Origin: Dendrolimus kikuchii
Lineage: Eukaryota; Arthropoda; Insecta; Lepidoptera; Lasiocampidae
DNA: 64,000 bases
Direction of reading: 5' to 3'
Assembly: GCA_019925095.2 (NCBI GenBank)
Contig: CM034401.1
Location: 10,141,338 to 10,205,337, forward strand
The stretch's first letter is position 1, and every line of letters begins with the position of its first letter. A model generated the notes under the pieces. The model searched no databases. It was not told where the DNA came from and saw only the letters and a list, made by a program, of their open reading frames with translations. The position numbers were made by a program, and so were the translations under genes. Below, piece by piece: positions 1-11,110 of this stretch.

Positions 1-232
1 CATTATTATTCAATTAATGAAATGGCCGATTGTATCGTTTAGAAATAAGAGGGTACATAACAAAATTAATTATTAACCTTAAAAAGAAACAGGAAAAGAA
101 CAACTATGCAACTAAATAAATGTAACAGTACGTTACTCACATCAGAAAAGACTGTCGTATCTTGTGATGGAAAGTTTCGCAAGAATATCTGCATAGCGAG
201 CTTACTTACCTATGTGTTTAACCCGCTAAAGG
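1..232. other. AT-rich sequence, nothing recognised
   Basis: No coding region, RNA gene or repeat boundary is recognised before the first interspersed repeat begins. Confidence 0.4.
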
Positions 233-545
233 TTTATCCGTGCAGGAACGGAGAAAGAATATAATTTCCTGCGGCCGGGCGGCATGTCGTAAGAGGTGAC
301 AAAACAACCCACAGCCAGGTGGTAGGGCATTTGCCCGACTGCATGGCTACCACCCCTGGTCTAAAGTATGTCGCCATAACAACCATGAGTTGTGTTCCGG
401 CATTAGTAATCAGGTTCCAGTCTCCCTTAAGACAGCAGCAGCGCATTTATAGCACCTTTGGTGTTGCAAATATCTATAGGCGATGGTAACCGCTTTCCAT
501 CAAGTGGGCCGTTTGCCTGTCTGTTGAGCTCCTGCAATAAAATAA
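233..545 (-). repeat. SINE-like repeat family A, copy 1 (about 310 bp)
   Basis: This is a near-complete reverse-oriented copy of a repeat that recurs about ten times in the window. Read on its own strand it starts near 'ttgcaggagctcaacagac', passes the 'gatggaaagcggttacc' and 'caccaaaggtgct' blocks, and ends at 'ccgttcctgcacggataaa'. Open frames through it (for example with a TTGRPAAG-like string) recur in all copies with different breaks, so they are incidental. The family is named here only for reference; its formal name is not known to me. Confidence 0.85.
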
Positions 546-636
546 ATAAGAAAATAAAGCACATTGAACAAGCTTGGTGGGTGTACCATTCCCCAGAAAT
601 GTACAGGCTAACGTCAACTAATATAATATTTATGGG

Positions 637-1150
637 CTGATATTATCTTTATATATATAATTCTTCTGTACGTGTGTTGACAGTGAACTCCTCCTAAACG
701 GCTGGACCGATTTGAATGAATTTTTTTGTGTGTATTCAAGTGGATTCGAGGATGGTTTAGATTCAGAATTGGACGCGGTAGCTGGCGCTGCAATCGGATT
801 CTAAATTTTATTTCTTCAAGGCAGAACAACGTCTGCCGGGACAGCTAGCCTTTATATATAATTTTTCTGTGCGTGTGTATGTGACTGAACTCTTCTTAAA
901 CGGCTGGACCGATTTCGATGAAATTTTTTGTGCGTGTTCAGGTGGATTCCACAATGGCTTAGATTCACAACTGGATCCGGTAGGTGGCGTTGAAATCGGG
1001 CTCCAGGATCTTGACGATTTTTTTGTGTTTATTTGAGTGGATCCCTCAATGGTTTAAATCTACAGTTGGACCCAGTAGATGGCGCTGCAATCGAGTTCCA
1101 GATTTTATTTTCTCAGGGCAGGACAACGTCTGCCGGGACAGCTAGTTATT
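637..1150 (+). repeat. Family C repeat, two tandem copies
   Basis: Two adjacent copies (about 637-850 and 851-1150) each contain 'cggctggaccgattt', a 'gatggcgctgcaatcg'-type block and end in 'acgtctgccgggacagcta'. The same blocks make up the 98-bp-period array at 38.2-39.4 kb and the reverse copies at 24.98 and 49.2 kb. It is a noncoding interspersed repeat of unknown class. Confidence 0.75.
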
Positions 1151-3545
1151 ATATAAACCCAATCCTTAATATATAACTAAACATGAAACACTATATTTGC
1201 TACCCGGAGAGCAATGTGCTCGTAGACATACATACACAATGTATACAGGTTTATGTATTAAATACAATAGCCGATAAAACAAAGTCCTAATTGGTACTAT
1301 GACACAGGCTACACCACTCGTGCCTAATGTTCCTTAGTAAGCAACTTCACGGGTTGGCAGCGGCAAATTTAATTCCGTGGATACGAACAGAATACGAATT
1401 CACGTGCACGATTTTCAGACGAAAATAAAAGCATCTAGTGAATATACTTATATATACTTCAATACGCATAACAAGGTAAATAGATAAAAGATGTCTCGTT
1501 TTGTTCGTTTTTTTTAAAGTCCGCGTATGCTATTAAGGTTTAACTTTAAGCAGTTATAATGGTTGGTCGAAACCACAGGTAATCAGAAGACGGTAGGAGC
1601 TTACCACACTCAAAAAATTGTCTGCATTTGGTAAGGTCAGTCTGCCACCCTTTTAGGCACGCTGCCCTATGGTAGCGGTCTGGTGGAGCTGGTCCGGTTA
1701 TAGTCGAGTCCATTGTTCCTAATTAATCTTTAACAATTATGTGTCAAGCAGTTTTTTTACGAAGATTTCCTTTTTGCCACATTATAGTATTAACAATAAA
1801 GCATAATATGCATGTGTTGAAAAGTACATTTTTATGTAATTATTATTTTTTCTGTGATTAATAGATGCTACAATTAATAGATAACAATCAACATACAAAA
1901 ACTTAAGATATAAAACTCTAGAGTTGTACATTATGTAGCAGATCACTGTTAGAGGTAAACGAGTCCAGAAAACTAGCTGCGATGCCACGCTGTATGGCAG
2001 TGCCAATTCACTGTGTGAACTAGCCTTCTAATCACGAGTATTGTCAAAGAGTTCAGTTGCTTTGCCTTTGAAGAAATTCTTTACTTACGGACCATTTATT
2101 ATTTAAATTATAATAAATCCCTTTCCAGTTACAGTCCAATTTCACGCTAAGTTACTTAAAAAATAGGTACATACCATAAAATGTATAAAAAAACTTTAAA
2201 CTTCTGCCTTTGAATGTAACTATTACAATTATAGAAACAAATCTATATAATAATCTATATAGATTTACTTTGATTATTTACCGTCAGTCAAAAACCTACA
2301 AAATGGTTGAGGTCGTAGTAGAGAGGTACAAGGGTCCAGCTTTCTGCTATTTCTTTGCTTATTCTAAACGTTTGAATGTGAAACCATATTTAAATACCAA
2401 AGGAACAAGCAAAAAACTGTCGGGATGTCCAGTTATCCCAGCAATTTGTCAAACAAAAATTATAAGTGATCCTTTAGTAAGCAAAGAAAAATTGTTCGGA
2501 AACTGTCGTATAAATAAGCAGCGCCTGACTGCCGGCTCACGACTTTGCTTTTATTTTATGTTCGCTTTTATTCGATAGCTCTTGAACGTTCCAAAAATTT
2601 TAGCGGATCTTAAATATTTGAAGCTAAATTACAGAAATTATTTTACTGTTGCCATTCAACGAGGGAATGGCGCTAGTTTTTAGGGACGTTCCTATTAATA
2701 ACGGTCGGACATTAAATTTTCACCTAATTTATATAGTTTGCTTTCCAGATTTAAACTTTAATTATTTAAACAAATTATATCCTTTTTACAAGCTTTTATT
2801 TAACATGCAATGGATGTATTTGTGTAGGTATGTAAGTTCGGGTGGAATCTTGCAAGTTAAATTTGACAAACTTCCCGGTTTCCGATTGTACGGTCTTGAA
2901 AATGTACCAACTACATAGGACTCATAGGCATATTTAATAACAGATATGAACATAAATTACTTTTTATTCCAATAAACGATATTACCTTGCGCTTTGGACA
3001 AAGATATTTATCCGAGCGAAAACATAGGAAAATATTTAGAGACACATATATCTATATATTTCGGAGTCAAAAGCGGTTACATTTTGTACACTAGGCAAAG
3101 AAAGCCGCAGGCTTAAAGCTCATACGCCATGTTTTGAAACCAAAGAGAGTAAATTCTTATCTAATCGTAACAAAACATAGTCTGAAAATACATCTACAAT
3201 AACAAGGCTCGTATCTATCGCACAAACATTTAACGAATTACTTGAGGATTACTAACTTATTTCATTAAGAACTTTGCGCGGGCGAAATGTTGTTTTGGAC
3301 AAATCCCACAAGTATTATCTGGATGATTAAAACCAGAACGAGTACCTATGTAACCTTTCTTTTGTGTTTCGTATTAAAATTGTGTTACGTTAAACTACTT
3401 GAATTTATAAATCCACCGGGGGTTTCGACGCGGCATCGCTCACGTACTTACAGTTCGATCCCGTGTCTATGCCGAATGAAACTCTTATATTTTCCTAGAT
3501 AAAATATGCGTATATATGCGCCGCCGCACATGTATTTTTTATTTT
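1151..3545. other. AT-rich intergenic DNA, no recognisable gene
   Basis: Open frames here (for example 2210-2578 and 2649-2918, +) have AT-driven composition, no recognised domain and no splice or start context that singles them out. A GC-richer patch near 1560-1720 may be repeat debris. No RNA gene is seen. Confidence 0.45.
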
Positions 3546-3846
3546 ATTGCTGAAGCGTAGCAGACGACCCAACTGTGACGGAAAGTGGCTAATGTTGTAG
3601 CCTATGGACGTTATCAATACCAGAGGTGCAGCCAATGTGCTACCGGCCTTCAAAGCGAAACTGGAACCTAACCACTAATGCTGGAACACAACTCGAGGTT
3701 GTTATGGCGGCATATTCTAAACCAGAGGTGCTAGCCACCCAGACAGGCAAATACCCTAGCACCTAGCTGTGGGTTGTTTTGTCGCCTCCTGCGACAGACC
3801 GCCCGGCCGCAGGAAATTGTATTCTTTTCCGATCCTGCACGGATGA
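3546..3846 (+). repeat. SINE-like family A, divergent copy 2
   Basis: It starts at a 'ttattgctgaagcgtagcag' variant and keeps the 'tagctgtgggttgttttgtc' block, the 'ccgcccggccgcaggaaatt' block and the terminal 'cctgcacggatgaaa'. It is more diverged than copies 1, 5, 6 and 10. Confidence 0.75.
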
Positions 3847-6800
3847 AACCGGTATATCCAATAGGTACCTACATATAAAGATTCTTAATTTAACACATCA
3901 AAATTATTTTAAAGACGCATGTCGTCCAAACGGAGGTGTTGTTTACTCTGCTTATTGACACATTCTAGTAGTTCTGGCTTAAATTTCATTTTAATTTCTG
4001 TTTCACATAATTCTCTCTCTCTCTCTCTCTCTCTCTTCCCAGTAATTCACATATCTTTATTAAGTTGGCTTCTCAGATGAGTATCTTTTAACAACAGAGG
4101 TATATTAAAATAATTATAGTACGCGCAATAAACATCTTCTTGTAATATTTAATTTTGCTCTTAATGTTTTGTCAGTAAGTAAAAATCAGTAGTGTTATTT
4201 ACACCACTCACAATAAAGAAGTCTGCAAAATTGACTCACGTCCAGTGTTTACGTCGTTTGTACAGAATAACTATATCTTAAAATGTACCGTCTCAGCGGA
4301 TGAAACCAATTTTTTGAAACCATGGCTTTTGATAGCAACATTGACCTGCTGAACTCCCAAGCCGTTAGAAAATCCCTTTTTATTTTTAACCATATTTCAG
4401 TGTACCAGCTTTAAATAAGCCCTCATTAAATACTAGATGTGCCCGCAAATTTATTCACGCGAGATTACAACATTACCTTGTCATATTTAAAAAAATAATG
4501 GTTATATTTAAAAGGTTTGGAGGATTTGAAGTGTATTTATATTATTATAATTTGAATTTATAACTTAAGATGTGGTTTTATTTTGAAAATACCCATGAAG
4601 AAATATAGCATAAGGTAGTATTTAAATAGTCCTCCAAACGCCTGCACGACTGGGATAGGTGTAAGGATTAGTATTACCCAAATAAAAACAACGTAAGCCT
4701 GACAATAATAATTTATTCCACAACACTTCTTAACTAGGCAGCGAACCTACAATTCTGGGGTTCCAAGAACTCGGAGGAAATCACAGCTCGAGCCCTCCTA
4801 CAAATAAATAAATTAGGCTTACTAAATTGTACTATCTGTCCTACCCAGTATTTCAAGACTATTGTTCCCTTTTCTCCTAGCTCAGATGCCTCAAGGGGAT
4901 TCGGTTGAGACTACTTAACTTCATGGACGACCTTGCAATAAAAAATGAGAGGGTTACCTCCTTAGAAAGCACTACTTGATAGTTGGATGTTGGTGTTGTA
5001 CTTTTGAGCGCCACTGGTTGTAAATTACTAGAGCTGGCTCACAACCAGTCAAGCCGGGGAATTATGCTGCAGCCGTTAAGTGTTTGATGGCAGCACGGGT
5101 CGCTTACCCCAAAGGAGTATTGAGTTGTCTACCTGTGTGGTCCTCTACCAAGCACCCACTGGAATGTGTAATTTTTATAATTAGCCTCAACGGACGGCTT
5201 TAATAATGTCCTGGCGACGGCAACCCGAACCCCGCCTCAAGTGAGTAACATTTGAATAACGTAAATCGGGGGTCACCTTCCAAGGCGCCCTGATTTGCCA
5301 CACTCTAAGATGGCATCTCGCGGTTGAGGTCTACCCTGCAATAGTCACGATATCCTTATAGAATTTCCTAGGCCTTTTTCTTATTAATTCGAACTAGAAC
5401 ATATTTAACTTTAGACATAAGCACCTAAAGGTATGATTTGGTTATAGAAAGGGTCGCCGGATACCCAAACAGCGCCCTCCATGTGGCCCACGCGTGCTTT
5501 TGTCTGTGATTCATTCTGGATTGATTGCCGAAGTAAGTTCTCTAAAGGCTCACTAGTCAACGAAGATTGTCTTAAGGAATCAATAACGCTACATACCTGA
5601 CTGCTGGAGCTATAACTGACTTTAACTGAAAAGTGTCTTTTGAATTTATTTTAAAATGAAACAGACTAGACTCTAACGTGTCTGGAAGCATAATGACGGC
5701 GCCCCTGTCCCCGTCGATCAGTCGAGCTTCCTTTCACATTGAGTAGCGACAAGTCCATTAAATAATGGACTTGCCCAGTTGTTCTAGAAATTTCTAAGAC
5801 CGCGAATCTATTTCCGCAAATATTGGCCGTCAGATGTCGTTGTTGTATTTTATGTCAACCCTTAGGTGGAAGTATCGCCACCCTAAGGTAGCTCAGTTGA
5901 AACTTCACCCCTTGCTTTCCTTTTTCGGGCTGACATTTGTATTTAATATAAATTTCCTGATTTTTAATTACTAAAATTATTTATTACTAACAACGACATC
6001 TGACTACGCCGGTTGACAAACCATGGCCTATTTTCGATTATCTACTTGGAGACGCAATCAGGCAATCTCCGCGGGAGGGGGTTATGTGCTCAATGTATGG
6101 CCAACTTTCCCTTGTTCCCCAATTAAAAACTGGTGCCCGGAGAATATAGAACCTTGGAATTACCTCGCAGTTAGCCACCAGTCCACGACAGCGGTGGTTC
6201 TGGGTTCTGCCGTTGCTTTCTCACGTGGCGATAAAGGTGGCAAAGTCCTTCTACACTGATCACTAAGTTTATTTATGGTTGAGGCAAATGTCCTAGTAAT
6301 TAACTACTGGACGCGGAAATCTTCGATAGCTAATATGGTATTTGTAAATAATAATAGTTCACGTGCGTCGCGGTAGCGTGGCGTTTGGCAACGTACTGAA
6401 CTCACGCGCCGAGCGAGCGGCGGCAACATACAGGAGTTGCAAGACGCTATAAACCCAAGACACAATTGGTAATTAGGAAATAAGTGGCGCCAACATTACT
6501 ACTGCTACTCGACCCTAGATGGTTAGTAACACGCTAACTGCCCACAGGTTGCAGTACCCGTTCCCAATTTACTATGGACGGTGTATTTTCTACGTAACAA
6601 CCTACACATTTATGTTCACATCTTCTATCCTATGTCTCTGATATCCTAATGGTGTATAAACGAATGTTTAATATAAACATTTTAATACTAAATATTATGT
6701 TCTCTGAAATCGGTTCAATCTCTATGAAGTAACTAGAGACAACTTTCAGACAAATAAATATTTAATAACTCGTGGTTGATATCATTAGGTGTCGTTTAAG

Positions 6801-6870
6801 TACCAATGTTAACAAAAAATTTATATATGATCAAAGTAATTCTAAAATACACTAATTGTAACAGCCTTAA
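3847..6870. other. Intergenic; CT microsatellite and an unassigned GC-richer block
   Basis: A (CT)n run lies at about 4012-4036. From about 4640 to 6350 the sequence is GC-richer than its surroundings and looks like old retroelement or LTR-type noncoding DNA, but I cannot assign it. It contains a perfect 24-bp palindrome (5750-5773) and a 16-bp inverted repeat (5829-5844 with 5989-6004). The open frame at 6023-6259 has no recognised domain. A GC-rich patch near 6360-6460 resembles one near 24180-24290, suggesting a further repeat family. Confidence 0.4.
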
Positions 6871-7010
6871 GAACAGACGAGCTTGCATGACAAGAGTTAT
6901 GAATGTCAAAGAGGCAAGTGAGGTGTGTAAGAATAAGCCTAAATGGCACTCTGTTGTTCGTGCCTACCCCGCAAGGGAACTGGCGTGAAGTTATGTATGT
7001 ATGTAACAGT
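6871..7010 (+). mobile_element. LINE 3'-terminal fragment with ATGT tail
   Basis: The translated end reads VMNVKEASEVCKNKPKWHS and then AYPARELA before the stop, which resembles the last residues of insect LINE ORF2 proteins. The DNA 'gtgcctaccccgcaagggaa' and the following (ATGT)n tail recur at 54671-54724. It is a severely 5'-truncated insertion. Confidence 0.6.
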
Positions 7011-7890
7011 AAAAGTTTTCCACAGTCGTATGACTGTGTATAATATGTATATATTATAGTTTTGATACAAGTTCTTTCAAAACAACACTAACGCGTTTAA
7101 ATTAGAGAAAAAACTTCTTTATGGCAAGTTAAAGTAAAATGAGAATCGGTCAAAAAGATAGAATGCTTAAAATGTTTACGCGTAAAACACTTACATCGTG
7201 AAAAACACCCGACGCTTAGAATGACAGCAATAAATTCTATTTCAGAGAAACACGATCATTTGTTAACAACAGCTGTAAATCAGCTTCACGTATATCCTCT
7301 CAAAGACCGAACCCTAAGAAAACAGGTACGAGGCTATAAAAATACAATGAAAAGGTACTTTGCGCCGTCTTTTTACTCAATATTTCATTAAAATCAACTT
7401 CCCAAAGTGAAACCGTAAAATAGCATTTGAATTTAAGTCGCATTAAAAGTTTGCGTGAGCAGAGTTCGTAGCATAATGGGGCCGTTGAAAAAATTCTAAT
7501 TACTTACCAAGTTGGTTTCGAATTTGAAAAAGTTCTCTTACGGGACTGATTCTTTTCATACAAATGTTCACAAACATCAATTTTCTTTGAACATTTTTTA
7601 TTCCTTGCAATCTAATCTACCTGAAATACTAAATAATCTTAGTTTCTGTCAACACTTGATATTTATAAAAGCAGATTTGTTCAGCTGTTCGTTATTGACT
7701 ACGCGTCGTGTACGTGTATATACGAGGTTTTCGACTATTTTATTTTTATAATTTCTAAATTTACTACGATATTGAGATCGCAGTGAGCATACTCACTTTC
7801 GTTTAAAACGCTCGATATAAATTATATATCAGGAGAAATATAATTGTTCTGTGTATTTGCCGTGACGTAACTGGATTTTTCAACTTCGTG
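7011..7890. other. AT-rich region upstream of the AdipoR-like gene
   Basis: No repeat or gene is recognised. The part just before 7962 probably holds the promoter and 5' leader of the AdipoR-like gene, but no clear TATA box or initiator stands out. Confidence 0.35.
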
Positions 7891-7917
7891 TTCAGTTAAC
7901 AAAGGTCGTGGTGGCCG

Positions 7918-7953
7918 ATGGTCGCCGCGCTCATATCCTCTCGTGTGTGTTGA
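7918..7953 (+). promoter_or_regulatory. Short upstream ORF in the AdipoR-like leader
   Basis: An ATG at 7918 opens an 11-codon frame (MVAALISSRVC) that stops eight bases before the main ATG at 7962. If the transcript starts upstream of 7918, this small frame could reduce or modulate initiation at the main start. The transcript start is not known. Confidence 0.35.
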
Positions 7954-7961
7954 CGACAACA

Positions 7962-8710
7962 ATGTGGGAAGTCGACTCTGACACGGGGTCCCGCAGCACG
8001 TCGTCAGACGGGCTGCGTCGCAAGCAAGGATGGGACCCCGAAGCCGAAAGCCTAGCCTCGCAGATGGACGAGCTAGACGAAGTACTTGCCGAAGAAGAAG
8101 AGGGATGCGCGCTGCCCTCAACTCCAGAGGATCAACATTTGCTAGATGCGGAAATGGCTGAAGTATTGAAAGCTGGTGTGTTGTCAGATGAGATTGACCT
8201 TGGCACCTTGGCTCATAACGCTGCAGAACAGGCTGAGGAATTCGTGCGCAAAGTTTGGGAGGCATCCTGGAATGTTTGCCATTTTCGACACCTGCCGCGC
8301 TGGTTGCAGGACAACGATTACCTGCATAAAAGTCATAGGCCTCCCCTGCCTTCGTTTAGCGCGTGTTTCGCCTCAATATTCCGCATTCACACGGAAACTG
8401 GTAATATTTGGACTCATTTGCTTGGCTGCATAGCTTTTATTGGTGTTGCAATATATTTCTTATCTCGTCCCTCCATCGAAATTCAGATGCAAGAGAAGAT
8501 GATATTTGGAGTGTTTTTTATCGGCGCCATAGTATGCCTTGGGTTAGGTCCTTTGCCTACCACACGCTTTACTGCCACTCGGAGATGGTTGGAAAGTTGT
8601 TTTCAAAGCTGGATTACTGTGGCATAGCCCTGCTTATCATGGGCTCATTTGTTCCATGGTTGTATTATAGTTTCTACTGCCATTACAGGCCAAAAATTAT
8701 ATATTTATCC
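7962..8710 (+). CDS. AdipoR: Adiponectin receptor-like protein (PAQR family), N-terminal part; frame broken at 8547
   Basis: AdipoR proteins are seven-helix membrane proteins of the PAQR family with a zinc-dependent ceramidase-like site. Translation from ATG 7962 (context acaacaATG) gives an acidic cytosolic N-terminus (MWEVDSDTGSRSTSSDGLRR), then FRIHTETGNIWTHLLGC entering TM1, then a second helix ending GAIVCLGL at 8546. Homology resumes two bases later in another frame with SFAYHTLYCHSE, SKLDYCGIALLIMGSFVPWL and PKIIYLS (8549-8710). The His of HTLYCHS and the Asp of SKLDYCG match family zinc ligands. GG at 8547-8548 is surplus relative to the family spacing: a real frameshift or an assembly error. 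The match ends at 8710 before GTTAAA, a weak possible splice donor. The remaining helices and C-terminal zinc histidines were not found. It could be a live gene with distant exons or a broken copy. Confidence 0.8.
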
Positions 8711-9533
8711 GTTAAAAAGTTAATCTCAAGCTTATATCTTCTAAAATATTTATTTTATCTCTGTTTATGTGAAGCATAAATGATCCTGCTTAAAATTTAA
8801 ACCCTGCCATGGAAGCTATTTGTTATCTTTGAAATCCGCTCTCCAAGAAATCCGATAATCTCTTCAGCTTCGCGCTGCCTTTCGCCATTGTCTACATGTA
8901 ATACATCGATTTTTGCTAAGATATTGTACTTCCCAAATACTCTGGATCGATGCAATGTAACAAATAATGAACTAGAGTGAACTCCAGTCAACGTTCACGG
9001 CTCAGAAGTGTTGGCAATTTAGAGCAGCCGGCACCGCTTGTTGTCGTCGTTTTTCTGCCGCTTTGTTCAATAAATGTAATTCTTGAGTACCTTTTCACAA
9101 TGTTACCCCTACTATATAACCGTAAGCACCTAGAGGCATAAATCGCCAACTTGCTTGTATTATTTTCCTAGTGTGTAAAAGAGACGCATATATGCTCTCA
9201 CAGAAAATCTGGTATATTAAAGAGAAACATTCCGCGATCCGAAAATCCAGGTTAGGCGGGGTGTAATGAGCCAACGAGTATAGGATATTTCATATGTCTA
9301 ACAATGGGGTTTGTTTCCCCTGCGAATTAAAATACGGACAATACCTTCGGGCAGGTGTTTTACGTGTGTTGTGTTTTATACGTATTATCCTGTAACATCC
9401 GTCCGTACCTACTTTCAGACCGTTTCATCTTGCGCCCAAGCGGGTCAGCGTAATTTATTACCTATTGTGCGAATATTTCATTTATCACGGTGAATTCAAT
9501 TTACAGAACAATTAATCATTCCACAATACTTAC
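8711..9533. other. Downstream of the AdipoR-like exon; possible intron
   Basis: I looked for the rest of AdipoR (the segment after IIYLS and the C-terminal zinc-histidine region) and did not see it. No repeat with clear boundaries is recognised here. Confidence 0.4.
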
Positions 9534-9581
9534 TTGTCGACAGCGGACTGGTTGCCGGACGTAGGAGACGCGCCGACGGGG
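9534..9581 (-). other. Candidate 48-nt micro-exon, minus strand
   Basis: On the minus strand a pyrimidine tract ending in TTTTTTTCTAG is followed by 48 GC-rich bases and then the strong donor GTAAGTAT. The insert is a multiple of three and open in all three frames; one frame reads PVGASPTSGNQSAVDK. The composition contrasts with the AT-rich flanks. It is too short to assign a gene, and chance splice-like flanks are possible. Confidence 0.35.
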
Positions 9582-9756
9582 CTAGAAAAAAATCATACTC
9601 GAAACACATGCTACGCAAAAATCGAGTTGCACGAGGTGACGAGGAGCTTGTTTCGCAGCTTCCCATTTGAAACCATTCCAGCTGGAACACGAACAAATGA
9701 AATTCAACTCTTACTTTATCAAAATTTATAGGAATTATTTCATTATTCTTTTAAAA

Positions 9757-10047
9757 AGCTGTGGTAGCATAATAATGGTTGAGCACCATTCCCAAATGAA
9801 AAGGGCGTGAGTTCGAATCCTGGCCGGAAAGGATGCACCACTTATGTCATTTTCTGACCTAATGTGCATAATGTGACAATTATCATGAGATAACGGTGAA
9901 GGAAAACATCGTCATGAAACCTGCACATCGAGATAACCGATGTGGCAAATATCTGCCAAGCCGTCTTGAACAAGCGTGGCGGGCATACTGTCCGTTCCCC
10001 TATAATGGGAGCCTGAGCCCTGAGCAGTGGGATGTTTATGGTCAGTT
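9757..10047 (+). repeat. tRNA-derived SINE, family B, copy 1
   Basis: The head holds a tRNA-like A box ('gtggtagcataataatgg') and B box ('gagttcgaatcctggcc'). The body has 'gacctaatgtgcataat', 'ggtgaaggaaaacatcgt' and 'cagtgggatgtttatgg'. These mark a pol III-derived SINE rather than a functional tRNA gene. Related copies lie at about 10478, 39460 (-), 55313 and 55590 (-). Confidence 0.8.
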
Positions 10048-10149
10048 TTTAATAATTAAAAAAAAAAATTAAGTAGAATAATTTAAACCTATTTTAGAGT
10101 TGCAGTTTTCATTTTCTGTCAACCATATTATTCACATTAATATTAGCAC

Positions 10150-10373
10150 CAAAGGTGCTATAAATGCGCTGCTGCTCTCTTCAGGGAGACTGAAACCTGA
10201 TCACTAATGCCGGAACACAACTCACAGTTGTTACGGCGGCGTACTCTAGACCAGGGGTGTTAGCCATCCAGTCGGGCAAATACCCTACCACCTGGCTGTG
10301 GGTTGTTTTGTCGCCTCTTACGACAGGCCGCCCGGCCACAAAAAGTTGTATTCTTACTCCGTTCCTGCACGTT
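10150..10373 (+). repeat. SINE-like family A, copy 3 (5'-truncated)
   Basis: It begins at 'caccaaaggtgct' and runs through 'cctggctgtgggttgttttg' and 'ccgcccggccac' to 'cgttcctgcacg'. The first about 90 bp of the family are missing. Confidence 0.8.
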
Positions 10374-10477
10374 TTCTGTACTCCGTCACTTAAAATTAAA
10401 GAGATATTAGCGTATTCTCGCCGTCGTAACTTATTATGGCAACCGCGTCTCATTCAGATGATGTGGGTTACAATCTT

Positions 10478-10690
10478 GACCAGAAAAAATACACCGCTTA
10501 GGCATTTCGTCTGACCTAATGTTCATATTGTTTGTTACAATAACGACTGCTGGTGAAGAAAAGCATCGTGACGAAACCTATACATCAAAATACTGATGTA
10601 TGGGATCCGCTATTTAGCTTTAAAAGGGGGTAGCAGGTATACTCCCCTCTTAAATGGGAAGCATCTGCTCAGTGATGGGATGGCGTAGAT
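10478..10690 (+). repeat. tRNA-derived SINE, family B, degenerate body fragment
   Basis: It retains diverged versions of 'ctgacctaatgt', 'ggtgaagaaaagcatcgtga', 'ccctcttaaatggga' and 'cagtgatgggatgg'. The tRNA-like head is not evident. Confidence 0.55.
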
Positions 10691-10704
10691 GTTTGTGCCG
10701 TTTA

Positions 10705-10871
10705 CTGTTGAGGCCAGGAGCCTCTAGAACGATATTTCACAACTCTTCGGGAGATCAGAGGGCTAGTTCCTACCTCGGACAACGGATCAATATGGCGATC
10801 CAGCGAGGTAACGTAGCCAGCCTTCTAGGAACCTTACCCATTGTCATCCAAGTCAATGGACTTGGATGACC
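10705..10871 (+). mobile_element. Fragment of the YLDD/RPD LINE family (C-terminus)
   Basis: The translated piece SSYLGQRINMAIQRGNVASL followed by LGT matches the C-terminus of the element at 59080-60060 (LYFGQRISVAIQRGNAASVL). It is a small 5'-truncated relic and shows the family is present more than once. It ends in a perfect hairpin (10843-10870). Confidence 0.6.
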
Positions 10872-10994
10872 TAAGCTCAGTATTCTACTTATATAATGGA
10901 TTATAGGTAGAATACAATATAAGTTAAGTTTCCTTCACTTTACTAGTTCATAGTTAGAATACGTTGTATATTTAAATTGTCTCCTTTTTATTGC

Positions 10995-11110
10995 GTAGCT
11001 CGCAAACAGGAAGATGGCCCAGCTCATGGAAAGTGGTCACCGTCTCCTATAAACGTTTACAACACCTATGGCGAAGATAATGTGTTGCCAGCCTTTATGA
11101 TGCGATAGGG
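10995..11110 (+). repeat. SINE-like family A, 5' fragment (copy 4)
   Basis: It carries a diverged start ('ttattgcgtagctcgcaaac'), 'catggaaagtggtcaccgtc' and 'aacacctatggcg'. After about 11110 the similarity ends and a GC-richer unassigned sequence follows to about 11320. Confidence 0.55.

Noticed and set aside
2210..2578. 122-codon plus-strand ORF
   Set aside because: AT-driven composition, no recognisable domain or conserved pattern; likely chance.
4640..6350. Ribosomal RNA or mitochondrial insertion
   Set aside because: Some strings look structured, but no recognisable conserved rRNA core or mitochondrial gene order is present.
9757..9850. tRNA gene
   Set aside because: Only A- and B-box-like motifs are present; no cloverleaf or acceptor stem is seen, and the sequence continues as a SINE body.
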